Shown here: positions 41,400 to 48,731 of the stretch, piece by piece | Position numbering within the stretch: position 1 is the first letter of the stretch | Layout of the letters: each line of letters begins with the position of its first letter | Origin: an uncultured Dorea sp. | Lineage (GTDB): Bacteria; Bacillota; Clostridia; Lachnospirales; Lachnospiraceae | Length of the DNA stretch: 64,000 nucleotides | Direction: 5' to 3' | NCBI GenBank assembly: GCA_910584265.1 | Contig: CAJTZE010000002.1 | Span: 6,697-70,696 of the forward strand | Made by a program: the position numbers and the translations under genes | Notes under the pieces: model-generated | The model's input: only the letters and a program-made list of their open reading frames with translations | Databases searched by the model: none | What the model was told of the DNA's origin: nothing

Positions 41400-42389
41400 A
41401 TGGGAAGCTTTAAAGATGTGATAGGACATAAGAACATTATTGGTTATATCAAAAATGCAGTACAGGAGGATAAGGTATCCCATGCGTATATCTTGAACGG
41501 GGCGCGGGGATCCGGCAAGAAAATGCTGGCGGTTCTATTTGCGGAGACGCTGCTCTGTGAGGCGGATGGACCGGAGCCGTGTAACAAATGCCATTCCTGC
41601 CGGCAGATAGACAGCGGGAATCATCCGGATTTGATCCATGCGGGGCCGGCGTCGCTGGAGACCATCGGTGTAGATGTGATCCGGACAAAGGTAAATAACG
41701 ATATTATGATCAAGCCTTATCAGGGGCCGTACAAAATCTACATCATTGATCATGCAGATCTGATGACGGAGGAGGCGCAGAATTCGCTTCTGAAGACAAT
41801 CGAGGAACCGCCGGAGTATGCGGTTATTTTCCTGCTGACGGAGAACTGCGAGAAGCTGCTTCCCACCATTACCTCCAGATGCGTCATGCTGAAGCTGCGC
41901 AATATCAAGGATACTCTGATCAAGAAGTATCTGATGGAGAAGCTGGAGGTGCCGGATTATAAGGCGGATATGTGTACTGCTTTTGCGCAGGGAAATATCG
42001 GACGAGCAGTCCTTCTGGCCAAGTCCGAGAAGTTCAATGAGATCCGGGAAGAGGCGGTGAATCTGCTGAAGAATATCCGGGAGATGGAATTTAGCGCGCT
42101 TCTTGAGGCAGTCAGGCATATTCATGTATATAAGCTTGAGGTGGAAGATTATTTTGACATTATCATGATCTGGTACCGGGATGTGCTGATGTATAAAGCA
42201 ACCAGAGATGTGGATAAGATTGTATTTAAGGAACTGATTCCGGAAATCAAAGAGCGGGCGAAGAAGAGCTCTTATGAGGGGATTGAGCTGGTTCTGGATG
42301 GTCTTGATAAGGCGAAAGCAAGGCTTCGGGCAAATGTGAACTTCACTCTTGTGATGGAGCTTCTATTTCTTACGATAAAGGAGAATTAA
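41400..42389 (+). CDS. holB: DNA polymerase III subunit delta'
   Basis: Clamp-loader subunit of the replicative polymerase. The 329-residue AAA+ protein has GHKNIIGYIKNAVQEDKVSHAYILNG, the Walker A-like region GARGSGKKM, the zinc-binding cysteines CNKCHSCRQIDSGNHPD and the sensor region EEAQNSLLKTIEEPP. The P-loop reads GSGKKM. It forms an operon with ricT, 3 bases downstream. Confidence 0.94.
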   Translation: MGSFKDVIGHKNIIGYIKNAVQEDKVSHAYILNGARGSGKKMLAVLFAETLLCEADGPEPCNKCHSCRQIDSGNHPDLIHAGPASLETIGVDVIRTKVNNDIMIKPYQGPYKIYIIDHADLMTEEAQNSLLKTIEEPPEYAVIFLLTENCEKLLPTITSRCVMLKLRNIKDTLIKKYLMEKLEVPDYKADMCTAFAQGNIGRAVLLAKSEKFNEIREEAVNLLKNIREMEFSALLEAVRHIHVYKLEVEDYFDIIMIWYRDVLMYKATRDVDKIVFKELIPEIKERAKKSSYEGIELVLDGLDKAKARLRANVNFTLVMELLFLTIKEN

Positions 42390-42392
42390 TAT

Positions 42393-43304
42393 ATGACGAA
42401 GGTAATTGGAGTGAGATTCCGCACGGCCGGAAAGGTGTACTTCTTTGCGCCAGGGAAATTTAACGTCCGCGCAGGAGATAAAGTAATCGTGGAAACGGCA
42501 AGAGGCGTTGAGATCGGCTCTGTTGTGACCGGCATAAAGGATGTGGAGGATGAGAAGATTCTGCAGCCGCTGAAGCCGGTTATCCGGATTGCCACTCAGG
42601 AGGATAGGCGCAAGGAAGCGAAGAACCGGGAGAAGGAGAAGGAGGCATTTGCAATCTGTCTTGAGAAAATCCGCAAGCATAAGTTGGAGATGAAGCTGAT
42701 AGATGCGGAGTATACCTTTGATAATAATAAGGTGTTGTTTTATTTTACGGCAGATGGAAGAATAGATTTCCGTGAGCTGGTAAAGGATCTGGCCGGGGTA
42801 TTTCGGACAAGGATCGAGCTGCGTCAGATCGGAGTCCGTGATGAGACGAAGATACGGGGCGGGCTCGGTATCTGCGGCAGGACGCTGTGCTGTCATACCT
42901 ACCTTACTGAATTCGCGCCGGTTTCCATCCGTATGGCCAAGGAGCAGAACCTATCCCTGAATCCGACCAAGATATCCGGTGTATGCGGCAGGCTTATGTG
43001 CTGCCTGACCAATGAAGAAGAGACCTATGAAGAGCTGAACAGCCGTCTGCCGTCGGCAGGCGATTATGTGACAACGCCTGAGAAGCTCCGCGGAGCGGTA
43101 CATTCGGTAAATGTACTCCGCCAGCAGGTAAAGGTTATTGTTGACCTTGATAACGATGAGAAAGAAATCCGCGAGTACAAGGTCAGCGAGCTTCGGTTCA
43201 AGCCGAGAAAAAAGAAGAAGGACGTGAAGCTGTCGAATGAGGAACTAAAACAGCTCAAAGCGCTGGAAGAGAGGAATGCGGCTTCTAAATTAGACAATGA
43301 ATAA
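42393..43304 (+). CDS. ricT: PSP1/RicT (YaaT) Fe-S protein
   Basis: RicT is part of the RicA-RicF-RicT complex that binds 4Fe-4S clusters, assists RNase Y in RNA processing and in Bacillus is needed for sporulation and competence. The 303-residue protein has the PSP1 domain and the paired cysteine motifs GICGRTLCCHTYL and GVCGRLMCCL. A lysine-rich C-terminus follows. The gene starts 3 bases after holB and overlaps trmN6 by 8 bases. Confidence 0.93.
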   Translation: MTKVIGVRFRTAGKVYFFAPGKFNVRAGDKVIVETARGVEIGSVVTGIKDVEDEKILQPLKPVIRIATQEDRRKEAKNREKEKEAFAICLEKIRKHKLEMKLIDAEYTFDNNKVLFYFTADGRIDFRELVKDLAGVFRTRIELRQIGVRDETKIRGGLGICGRTLCCHTYLTEFAPVSIRMAKEQNLSLNPTKISGVCGRLMCCLTNEEETYEELNSRLPSAGDYVTTPEKLRGAVHSVNVLRQQVKVIVDLDNDEKEIREYKVSELRFKPRKKKKDVKLSNEELKQLKALEERNAASKLDNE

Positions 43305-44097
43305 TGGATATAGAAACGAAATAGTGTCAGAAGAAACAAAAAAGATGGAATCTCTTATCCGCGAAGGAGAACGGCTGGATGATCTTCAGACAGGGGGATA
43401 TTATCTGATCCAGGATCCGGAACAGTTCTGCTTTGGAATTGATGCAGTTCTGTTATCTTCCTTTGCGAAGGTGAAAAAAGGAGAGCGGGCGCTGGATCTG
43501 GGGACGGGAACCGGAATTATCCCAATCCTGCTGGAGGCGAAGAATGAAGGAATTTCGTATGCGGGTCTGGAAATTCAGGAGGCCAGTGCAGATATGGCAA
43601 GGCGGAGCGTCCGGTATAATCATCTGGAAGAGAAGATTGAGATAACAACAGGAGACATGAAAGAGGCGGCAAAGATATATGGAGCGGCCTCTTTTGAAGT
43701 TGTAACAGTAAACCCGCCTTATATGATCGGCGCACACGGAGTGAAGAATGTAAATGATGCAAAATATATCGCCAGACATGAAGTATGTTGTACGCTTCGG
43801 GATGTGCTGGAACAGAGTGCAAAGCTTTTGAAGGAAAAAGGACGTTTCTACATGGTCCACAGACCTTTTCGGCTGCCGGAGATTTTAAAGACTATGTGCG
43901 AGTGCAGGATAGAGCCGAAAAGAATGCGTCTGGTGCACTCTTATATAGGTAAGGAACCGTCTATGGTGCTGATAGAAGGCCTGCGGAATGGACGTCCGCG
44001 GATGCAGGTGGAGGCGCCGCTCATTGTATATGGGGAAGACGGGCAGTATACAGAGGAGGTACTGGAAATGTATGGAGAAATGAAAAAATTTCGTTGA
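43297..44097 (+). CDS. trmN6: tRNA1(Val) (adenine-N6)-methyltransferase-like
   Basis: A 266-residue class I methyltransferase (YabB/TrmN6). The SAM-binding motif is ALDLGTGTGIIPILL and the catalytic adenine-N6 motif is NPPYM. FGIDAVLLSSF is typical of this family. It ends the conserved decarboxylase-holB-ricT-trmN6 block; in relatives rsmI usually follows, but here the recombinase/pilus island begins. Confidence 0.92.
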   Translation: MNNGYRNEIVSEETKKMESLIREGERLDDLQTGGYYLIQDPEQFCFGIDAVLLSSFAKVKKGERALDLGTGTGIIPILLEAKNEGISYAGLEIQEASADMARRSVRYNHLEEKIEITTGDMKEAAKIYGAASFEVVTVNPPYMIGAHGVKNVNDAKYIARHEVCCTLRDVLEQSAKLLKEKGRFYMVHRPFRLPEILKTMCECRIEPKRMRLVHSYIGKEPSMVLIEGLRNGRPRMQVEAPLIVYGEDGQYTEEVLEMYGEMKKFR

Positions 44098-44135
44098 ACT
44101 TCTGTTTGCGGAAATAGTTGATGCTGCTATAAGAA

Positions 44136-44167
44136 AAGATTTCCTAAAGCTGGATACTTTAAGATGC
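44136..44167. repeat. Recombinase site A (32 bp), 38 bases after trmN6
   Basis: Identical to site B (45671-45702) in all arm positions but one, while the 7-base centre CTGGATA (44150-44156) is the exact reverse complement of site B's centre. The inner arms CTAAAG and CTTTAAG are near-perfect inverted repeats, the plan of a tyrosine recombinase crossover site. Confidence 0.65.
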
Positions 44168-44185
44168 TCAGTTCATGAGTTTCTC

Positions 44186-44207
44186 TGCCCGGATCCGGGC
44201 AATTTTT
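44186..44207 (+). terminator. Terminator downstream of trmN6
   Basis: The palindrome TGCCCGGATCCGGGCA is followed by a T-rich tract (AATTTTT). It lies inside the segment bounded by the two recombinase sites. Confidence 0.75.
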
Positions 44208-44415
44208 CACGAATTATCGCAATAAAAAAATTATTATTGGCTAAACCATTGTATATAATATCGGCAGATTTTGGATTTTCTATAGGTAATCCATGCAGAA
44301 AATTGAGTTTTTAGGCCAATTTATGGTCATAATAAAGGGTAACTATTTTTACATTACAGGAAAGTGCGCAAAGGCAGGCCTGTATTTTTATTATGACTGT
44401 AAGGAGGAAAATACC

Positions 44416-45648
44416 ATGGGAAGACGTGGAGAAAACATTAGGAAACGGAAAGACGGCCGCTGGGAGGCACGCATAATTGCAGGCTATGATTCCGGCAGGA
44501 GGGCAAAATATCATTCTGTCTACGGCAAGAGTTACAGTGAGGTGAAGGCCAAGAAAAACATCTGGCTGGAGGACAGAATACAAACGGGAAACATATCGTG
44601 TCAGGATTATTATGCCAGACTTCAAGTGACTTTTGAGGAGGTGTGCAGAGAATGGCTGGAATCCAAGAGAAAGGTTATTAAGGAATCCAGCTATGCCCAT
44701 TACGTGCATCTGGTCCAAAAGCATCTGCTCCCGGAATTAGGAAAAAGGATGTTAGCATCAATTACTACAGAAGAAATGAATCAGTTTCTACAGACCAAGC
44801 TTCAGACAGACGCAGTGATCATGTCCGGAAAACAAGCATTCAGAGACCGGACGCTTGCTGTCAGAACAGCAAAAAACGGTCTGTCTCCTAAAACAGTATC
44901 GGATATCCGCTCTGTGATCATACAGATTCTGGATTTCGCTAAAGACCGTAAATATCCCACAGGAATTACCGGAAAATTATTTTTTCCAAAATCAGTACAG
45001 CCCGCGATCCGGGTTCTAAACCGACAGGAGCAGCTGCTATTAGAGGAATATATTTTTCAGGAACAGAGTCCCTTTACAGCAGGAATCCTTCTTGCCCTTT
45101 ACGGAGGGCTCCGCATCGGCGAAATCTGTTCCCTGAAATGGAAAGATATTCACCTGAAACAAGGCGAGGTCCGTGTAGAAAAAACACTGCTGAGAATACA
45201 AGAAACCATTCCCGGATCCGAGCATTCTTCAAAAACAAAGCTTTTGCTGGACAAGCCAAAAACTGCCAATTCTATACGCAGCGTCCCGCTTCCGGGCTTT
45301 ATTACAGAGCATCTGAAAAGCCTCATGCGGCCACCGGAAATATATGTCATTACGGGGACGCCTTCCTGGATGGAGCCGAGAACCTGCCTGGACAAATATA
45401 AACGTATCCTGAAAAAAGCCGGAATCGACGATTATAGCTTCCATGCACTGCGGCATACCTTCGCTACCAGATGTATGGAAATGGGATTTGATATCAAATC
45501 GCTGAGCGAGATACTCGGGCACGCCAATGTCAATATTACTCTACAGCGATATGTACACCCTTCTATGGAGTTAAAGAAGCAGCAAATGAACCGGCTTGAA
45601 CAGGTTTCTATTTGGGGTCGGACTCTGGGTCAGGCGGATGGGGAATGA
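44416..45648 (+). CDS. Tyrosine recombinase/integrase
   Basis: A 410-residue phage-type integrase: N-terminal arm-binding region (MGRRGENIRKRKDGRWEARI), a SAM-like core-binding domain (FEEVCREWLESKRKVI) and the catalytic domain with ALYGGLRIGEICSLKW (first arginine), HALRHTFATR (histidine and second arginine), LGHANVNITLQRYVHP (histidine and the nucleophilic tyrosine). All five key residues are present. GTAAGGAGG selects the ATG at 44416; an upstream in-frame start at 44293 lacks a ribosome binding site. The gene is bracketed by the 32-bp sites A and B and no excisionase is seen. Confidence 0.93.
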   Translation: MGRRGENIRKRKDGRWEARIIAGYDSGRRAKYHSVYGKSYSEVKAKKNIWLEDRIQTGNISCQDYYARLQVTFEEVCREWLESKRKVIKESSYAHYVHLVQKHLLPELGKRMLASITTEEMNQFLQTKLQTDAVIMSGKQAFRDRTLAVRTAKNGLSPKTVSDIRSVIIQILDFAKDRKYPTGITGKLFFPKSVQPAIRVLNRQEQLLLEEYIFQEQSPFTAGILLALYGGLRIGEICSLKWKDIHLKQGEVRVEKTLLRIQETIPGSEHSSKTKLLLDKPKTANSIRSVPLPGFITEHLKSLMRPPEIYVITGTPSWMEPRTCLDKYKRILKKAGIDDYSFHALRHTFATRCMEMGFDIKSLSEILGHANVNITLQRYVHPSMELKKQQMNRLEQVSIWGRTLGQADGE

Positions 45649-45670
45649 TAAAAGTGCAGGAGAATATAAG

Positions 45671-45702
45671 AAGATTTCTTAAAGTATCCAGTTTTAAGAT
45701 GC
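45671..45702. repeat. Recombinase site B (32 bp), 22 bases after the integrase gene
   Basis: Arms CTTAAAG (45678-45684) and TTTTAAG (45692-45698) flank the 7-base centre TATCCAG (45685-45691), the reverse complement of the centre of site A. The outer flanks AAGATTTC and ATGC match site A in the same direction. Confidence 0.65.
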
Positions 45703-45813
45703 GGCAACATTTGCACATATTTGGAATATACTGGGAAACAGGTATGAGTAAGAGAAAGTGATAGGAATACATAATACAGGTTCAAAGGGAGCTGAAAGCA
45801 GAGGTATGAAAAA

Positions 45814-47007
45814 ATGGAGCAATTAGGAACACTTTATGTTCAGATGTTTGGCGGCTTCCAGATGAGCTATAGGAATAAGCCTTTAACAGGGGAAAGACGG
45901 AGAGATACTCATTTTACCAGTCTGATGCAGCTGCTTCTGCACAATGTGCAGACAGGCGTAAGCAGGGATTACCTGGAGGATGTGCTGCTGGGGGAACGGG
46001 ATGTTGAGAACCGTCATCAAACGTTACAGACAATTATTTATAAAGCGAAGCGCAAGCTTAAGAAAATGGGACTTCCGGGAGATAACTATATATTTCTTGA
46101 GAAAGGAATTTATTTCTGGACACGGGATATACCGGTAGAAGAGGATGCGGTGGTTTTTGACAGGTTCTGCAGAGAGGCGGCCGGGGAGAGTGATGAAGAG
46201 AAGAGGTTTGAGCTTTACCAGAAGGCAATTTATATATATAAAGGAGAATTTCTCTCAACCTATGCTGGAGTTATGTGGGCAGGAGCGGAGGCTAGGCGTT
46301 ACAGTACCATGTTTGAGGAATGCGTCCGGCAGGAGGCGCTTATATTAAGAAAAAGACAGGATTGGCTCAGGCTGGAGAAGCTGGGCAGATATGTAACTGC
46401 GGTGGTGCCGTTCGCCGATTGGGAAAGTCTGATCATGGAAGCGCTTATGGAGAGCGGACGTTATGAGGAGGCCCAGAGGCTGTATGCGGATACCGTTGAC
46501 ACTTATCTTAGGGAGAGGGGAATCAGCCCTTCTGAGAAAATTATGAGAATGATGGATCGTCTGGCAAGGCAGATGAAACATTCTTATGAGATTCTGGATC
46601 AGATCCAGAAGAAGCTGGAGGAGAGCGGCGAGGATATGCAGGGAGGATACCAGTGTACGTATCCGGTATTCTGCGGCATTTATCATGTGGTCAGCCGGAT
46701 GATGGAACGGGGTGGTCAGAGCGTCTACCTGATGCTGTGTACATTGGTAGACGGAAAAGGCCATCCCATGAAGGATGGAAAACGTCTTAACGAACTGTCG
46801 GGGCGTCTGCAGAAGGCAATCCGGTGTTCGGTGAGGCATGGAGATATTATCAATCAGTATGGAAAAGGGCAGTTTCTTGTGCTGCTGGTGAATACTACCC
46901 GGGAAAATTGCGGAGTAGTGGAAAAACGTATTAACCATAATTTTGCGGCAGGAGGAAAGCGGACGGGTGTGCAGTATCATGTGAACAGTGTGATTTGTAA
47001 AACATAG
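45814..47007 (+). CDS. SARP-type regulator: winged helix, BTAD and degenerate GGDEF-like tail
   Basis: The 397-residue protein starts with an OmpR-like winged-helix domain (YVQMFGGFQMSYRNKPL ... LQTIIYKAKRKLKKMGL), then a helical BTAD domain (about residues 110-260, YQKAIYIYKGEFLSTY ... EALMESGRYEEAQRLYADTV), the plan of SARP activators. The last 100 residues resemble a GGDEF domain in which the signature is replaced: RHGDIINQYGKGQFLVLLVNT, so cyclase activity is not expected. As the first regulator of the island it is the obvious candidate activator of the downstream pilus genes. AGAGG lies a little far upstream of the ATG. Confidence 0.85.
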   Translation: MEQLGTLYVQMFGGFQMSYRNKPLTGERRRDTHFTSLMQLLLHNVQTGVSRDYLEDVLLGERDVENRHQTLQTIIYKAKRKLKKMGLPGDNYIFLEKGIYFWTRDIPVEEDAVVFDRFCREAAGESDEEKRFELYQKAIYIYKGEFLSTYAGVMWAGAEARRYSTMFEECVRQEALILRKRQDWLRLEKLGRYVTAVVPFADWESLIMEALMESGRYEEAQRLYADTVDTYLRERGISPSEKIMRMMDRLARQMKHSYEILDQIQKKLEESGEDMQGGYQCTYPVFCGIYHVVSRMMERGGQSVYLMLCTLVDGKGHPMKDGKRLNELSGRLQKAIRCSVRHGDIINQYGKGQFLVLLVNTTRENCGVVEKRINHNFAAGGKRTGVQYHVNSVICKT

Positions 47008-47121
47008 ACAATAATTAAAAAAACAAGCATTTTTTTCCAAACGGACAGCGGAGGGGATAGCAGCTGACTGCTAAGATGAAAGTGTAAGCTGCAGGAGAAA
47101 TGCAGAAAGGGCGTGTTGCAG

Positions 47122-47616
47122 ATGGCAGGAACGGAACGCTATATCGGAACTCCCAATGGGATTATGTTGTGTGTCGATAGAAACGGCGGCGGATTGATAG
47201 AGGGTTTTCTGTATCACGGATATCGGAAAGAGGGGATCCCCATAAGGGGATATGAGCAGGTCATAAGGACGGCGGAGGAGCTTTTTAATGCGTTGGGATT
47301 TCCATTTATGGGAACAGGCGACAGAGATATACACGGCCGTATACACAGCTGCCAGAAAAAGGAAAGGATGGCAAGAGTTTTGAGAGACGACGAATTGTTA
47401 GAAAAGCATGGCAATATGGGAACATTTGTTATTCGTGTCCAGCATAGACAGCATAGCAGCTGGCAGGGAAGGGTCACTTATCTGGAAGAAAATAAGAGTG
47501 TGTATTTCCGTTCAGCGCTGGAATTGATAAAGATTATAGACGGTGCGCTTGATGAGGTGGAGCAGGCGGCCGCCGCAGAAATTGACGGGGAAGAGGAGGT
47601 GCAGTATGGCGAGTAA
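47122..47616 (+). CDS. Hypothetical protein of the pilus island
   Basis: A 164-residue soluble protein with segments such as GIMLCVDRNGGGLIEGFLYHGY, ALGFPFMGTGDRDIHGR and QHSSWQGRVTYLEENKSVYFRSALELIKIIDGAL. No signal peptide or membrane segment. I do not recognise a family. AAAGGGCG precedes the ATG at 47122; GTG 47113 is an alternative start. It overlaps the next gene by 11 bases, indicating an operon with it. Confidence 0.7.
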   Translation: MAGTERYIGTPNGIMLCVDRNGGGLIEGFLYHGYRKEGIPIRGYEQVIRTAEELFNALGFPFMGTGDRDIHGRIHSCQKKERMARVLRDDELLEKHGNMGTFVIRVQHRQHSSWQGRVTYLEENKSVYFRSALELIKIIDGALDEVEQAAAAEIDGEEEVQYGE

Positions 47617-48136
47617 AGAGTTACGGAAATTAAAGAGAAGGGAGCTGCTCAAGATGCTTCTTGTACAGTGCCAGGAAACAGAGCGGCTGCAGCAGGAATT
47701 GATCGAGATAACGAATACACATGAGACGATGATGGAGAGCTACGAACGGCTGAAGGTGAAGCTGAATGTGAAGGATGAAAGGCTGAACCAGAAGGATGCG
47801 AAAATACGGGAGCTGCAGAATACAATAGAAGGGATAAAGGCTTCCAGGGAAATTGAACTGGAGGAAGCGGGTTCTATCGCAGAAGCGGCGCTTAGGCTGA
47901 ACGGGGTATTCGAGGCGGCCCAGAGAGCGGCTGAACAGTATTTGGTCAATGTGCGGAGCCTGTCGGAGAGAGCGCCTGAGATACCGGAAATCCCGGCGGA
48001 GGAGAAGCAGATTCCGATAGAAACAGGATGGAGAGCCGGAATCCGAAGAAGAGGAACGGCTTCACGCGTCCGGCCGGCTGCAGGCGGGGAGGATTCCCTG
48101 ACATTGGCGGCGGTTTCAGGTAAGGCTCATGGATAG
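47606..48136 (+). CDS. Coiled-coil hypothetical protein
   Basis: A 176-residue protein. Residues 1-110 form a strongly predicted coiled coil (LKRRELLKMLLVQCQETERL, ERLNQKDAKIRELQNTIEGI); the C-terminal part is basic and low in complexity. There is no signal peptide, so it is probably a cytoplasmic scaffold or DNA-independent accessory of the surface-assembly system. GAGGAGG selects the ATG at 47606. It overlaps the signal peptidase gene by 8 bases. Confidence 0.75.
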   Translation: MASKELRKLKRRELLKMLLVQCQETERLQQELIEITNTHETMMESYERLKVKLNVKDERLNQKDAKIRELQNTIEGIKASREIELEEAGSIAEAALRLNGVFEAAQRAAEQYLVNVRSLSERAPEIPEIPAEEKQIPIETGWRAGIRRRGTASRVRPAAGGEDSLTLAAVSGKAHG

Positions 48137-48719
48137 CAGGAAACAGGAGATTCCTGAAATTCCTTCGATAGAGCTTTTAAAGGAAGAGCTGGCAAGAGAA
48201 GAATCCCGGTATGGGTTTCGGAAGGCGCTGTTAAGCGCGGCCGGGGTGCTGGTAGTAATTGCCGCGGTAGCGGCGCTTCTGGCGACCAGAATGTTCGTGT
48301 TGATACGGATAAACGGAAATAGTATGGAACCGACACTTAAGGAAGACGAAATCGTATTCCTGCGCCAGACGAAGGAGATCGAGACAGGAGATGTGATCGG
48401 ATTTTATTTTGGAGGAAGAATACTCTTAAAGCGCGTGATCGGAAGCGCCGGAGATGAGATAGATATTGACAGCGGAGGCAATGTATCTGTTAATGGAACG
48501 AAGCTTGACGAACCTTATCTGACCGCAAAGAGCCTGGGGAAATGCGAACTGGAATTTCCCTATAAGGTGCCGGAGGGAATGGTTTTCGTATTGGGCGATA
48601 ACAGGGCAGTCTCGATAGACAGCCGGATCAAGGCTGTCGGCTGTGTACAGGAGGATCAGATTGTTGGCAGGGCAATATGCATAGGGTGGCCGCCGGGCCG
48701 CATGGGAATAATGCATTAG
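48129..48719 (+). CDS. lepB: Type I signal peptidase (LepB, Ser-Lys type)
   Basis: A 196-residue membrane-anchored protease with one membrane segment (about residues 35-58), the catalytic serine in INGNSMEPTL, the lysine in RILLKRVIG and the box E motif VLGDNRAVSIDSR. Dedicated signal peptidases in sortase pilus loci can be needed for pilus assembly, either for signal cleavage or as chaperones. It lies 12 bases before the giant adhesin gene and is distinct from the SipW-type peptidase at 61233. Confidence 0.93.
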   Translation: MDSRKQEIPEIPSIELLKEELAREESRYGFRKALLSAAGVLVVIAAVAALLATRMFVLIRINGNSMEPTLKEDEIVFLRQTKEIETGDVIGFYFGGRILLKRVIGSAGDEIDIDSGGNVSVNGTKLDEPYLTAKSLGKCELEFPYKVPEGMVFVLGDNRAVSIDSRIKAVGCVQEDQIVGRAICIGWPPGRMGIMH

Positions 48720-48731
48720 GAAGGTGAGAAG

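Noticed and set aside
44293..44415. N-terminal extension of the integrase starting at 44293
   Set aside because: The extra 41 residues are unlike integrase arms and lack a ribosome binding site, whereas AAGGAGG precedes ATG 44416.
44136..45702. Insertion sequence or complete integrative element bounded by the two 32-bp sites
   Set aside because: Only a recombinase gene lies between them, with no transfer, replication or excisionase gene; the inverted cores fit an inversion better than an excision.
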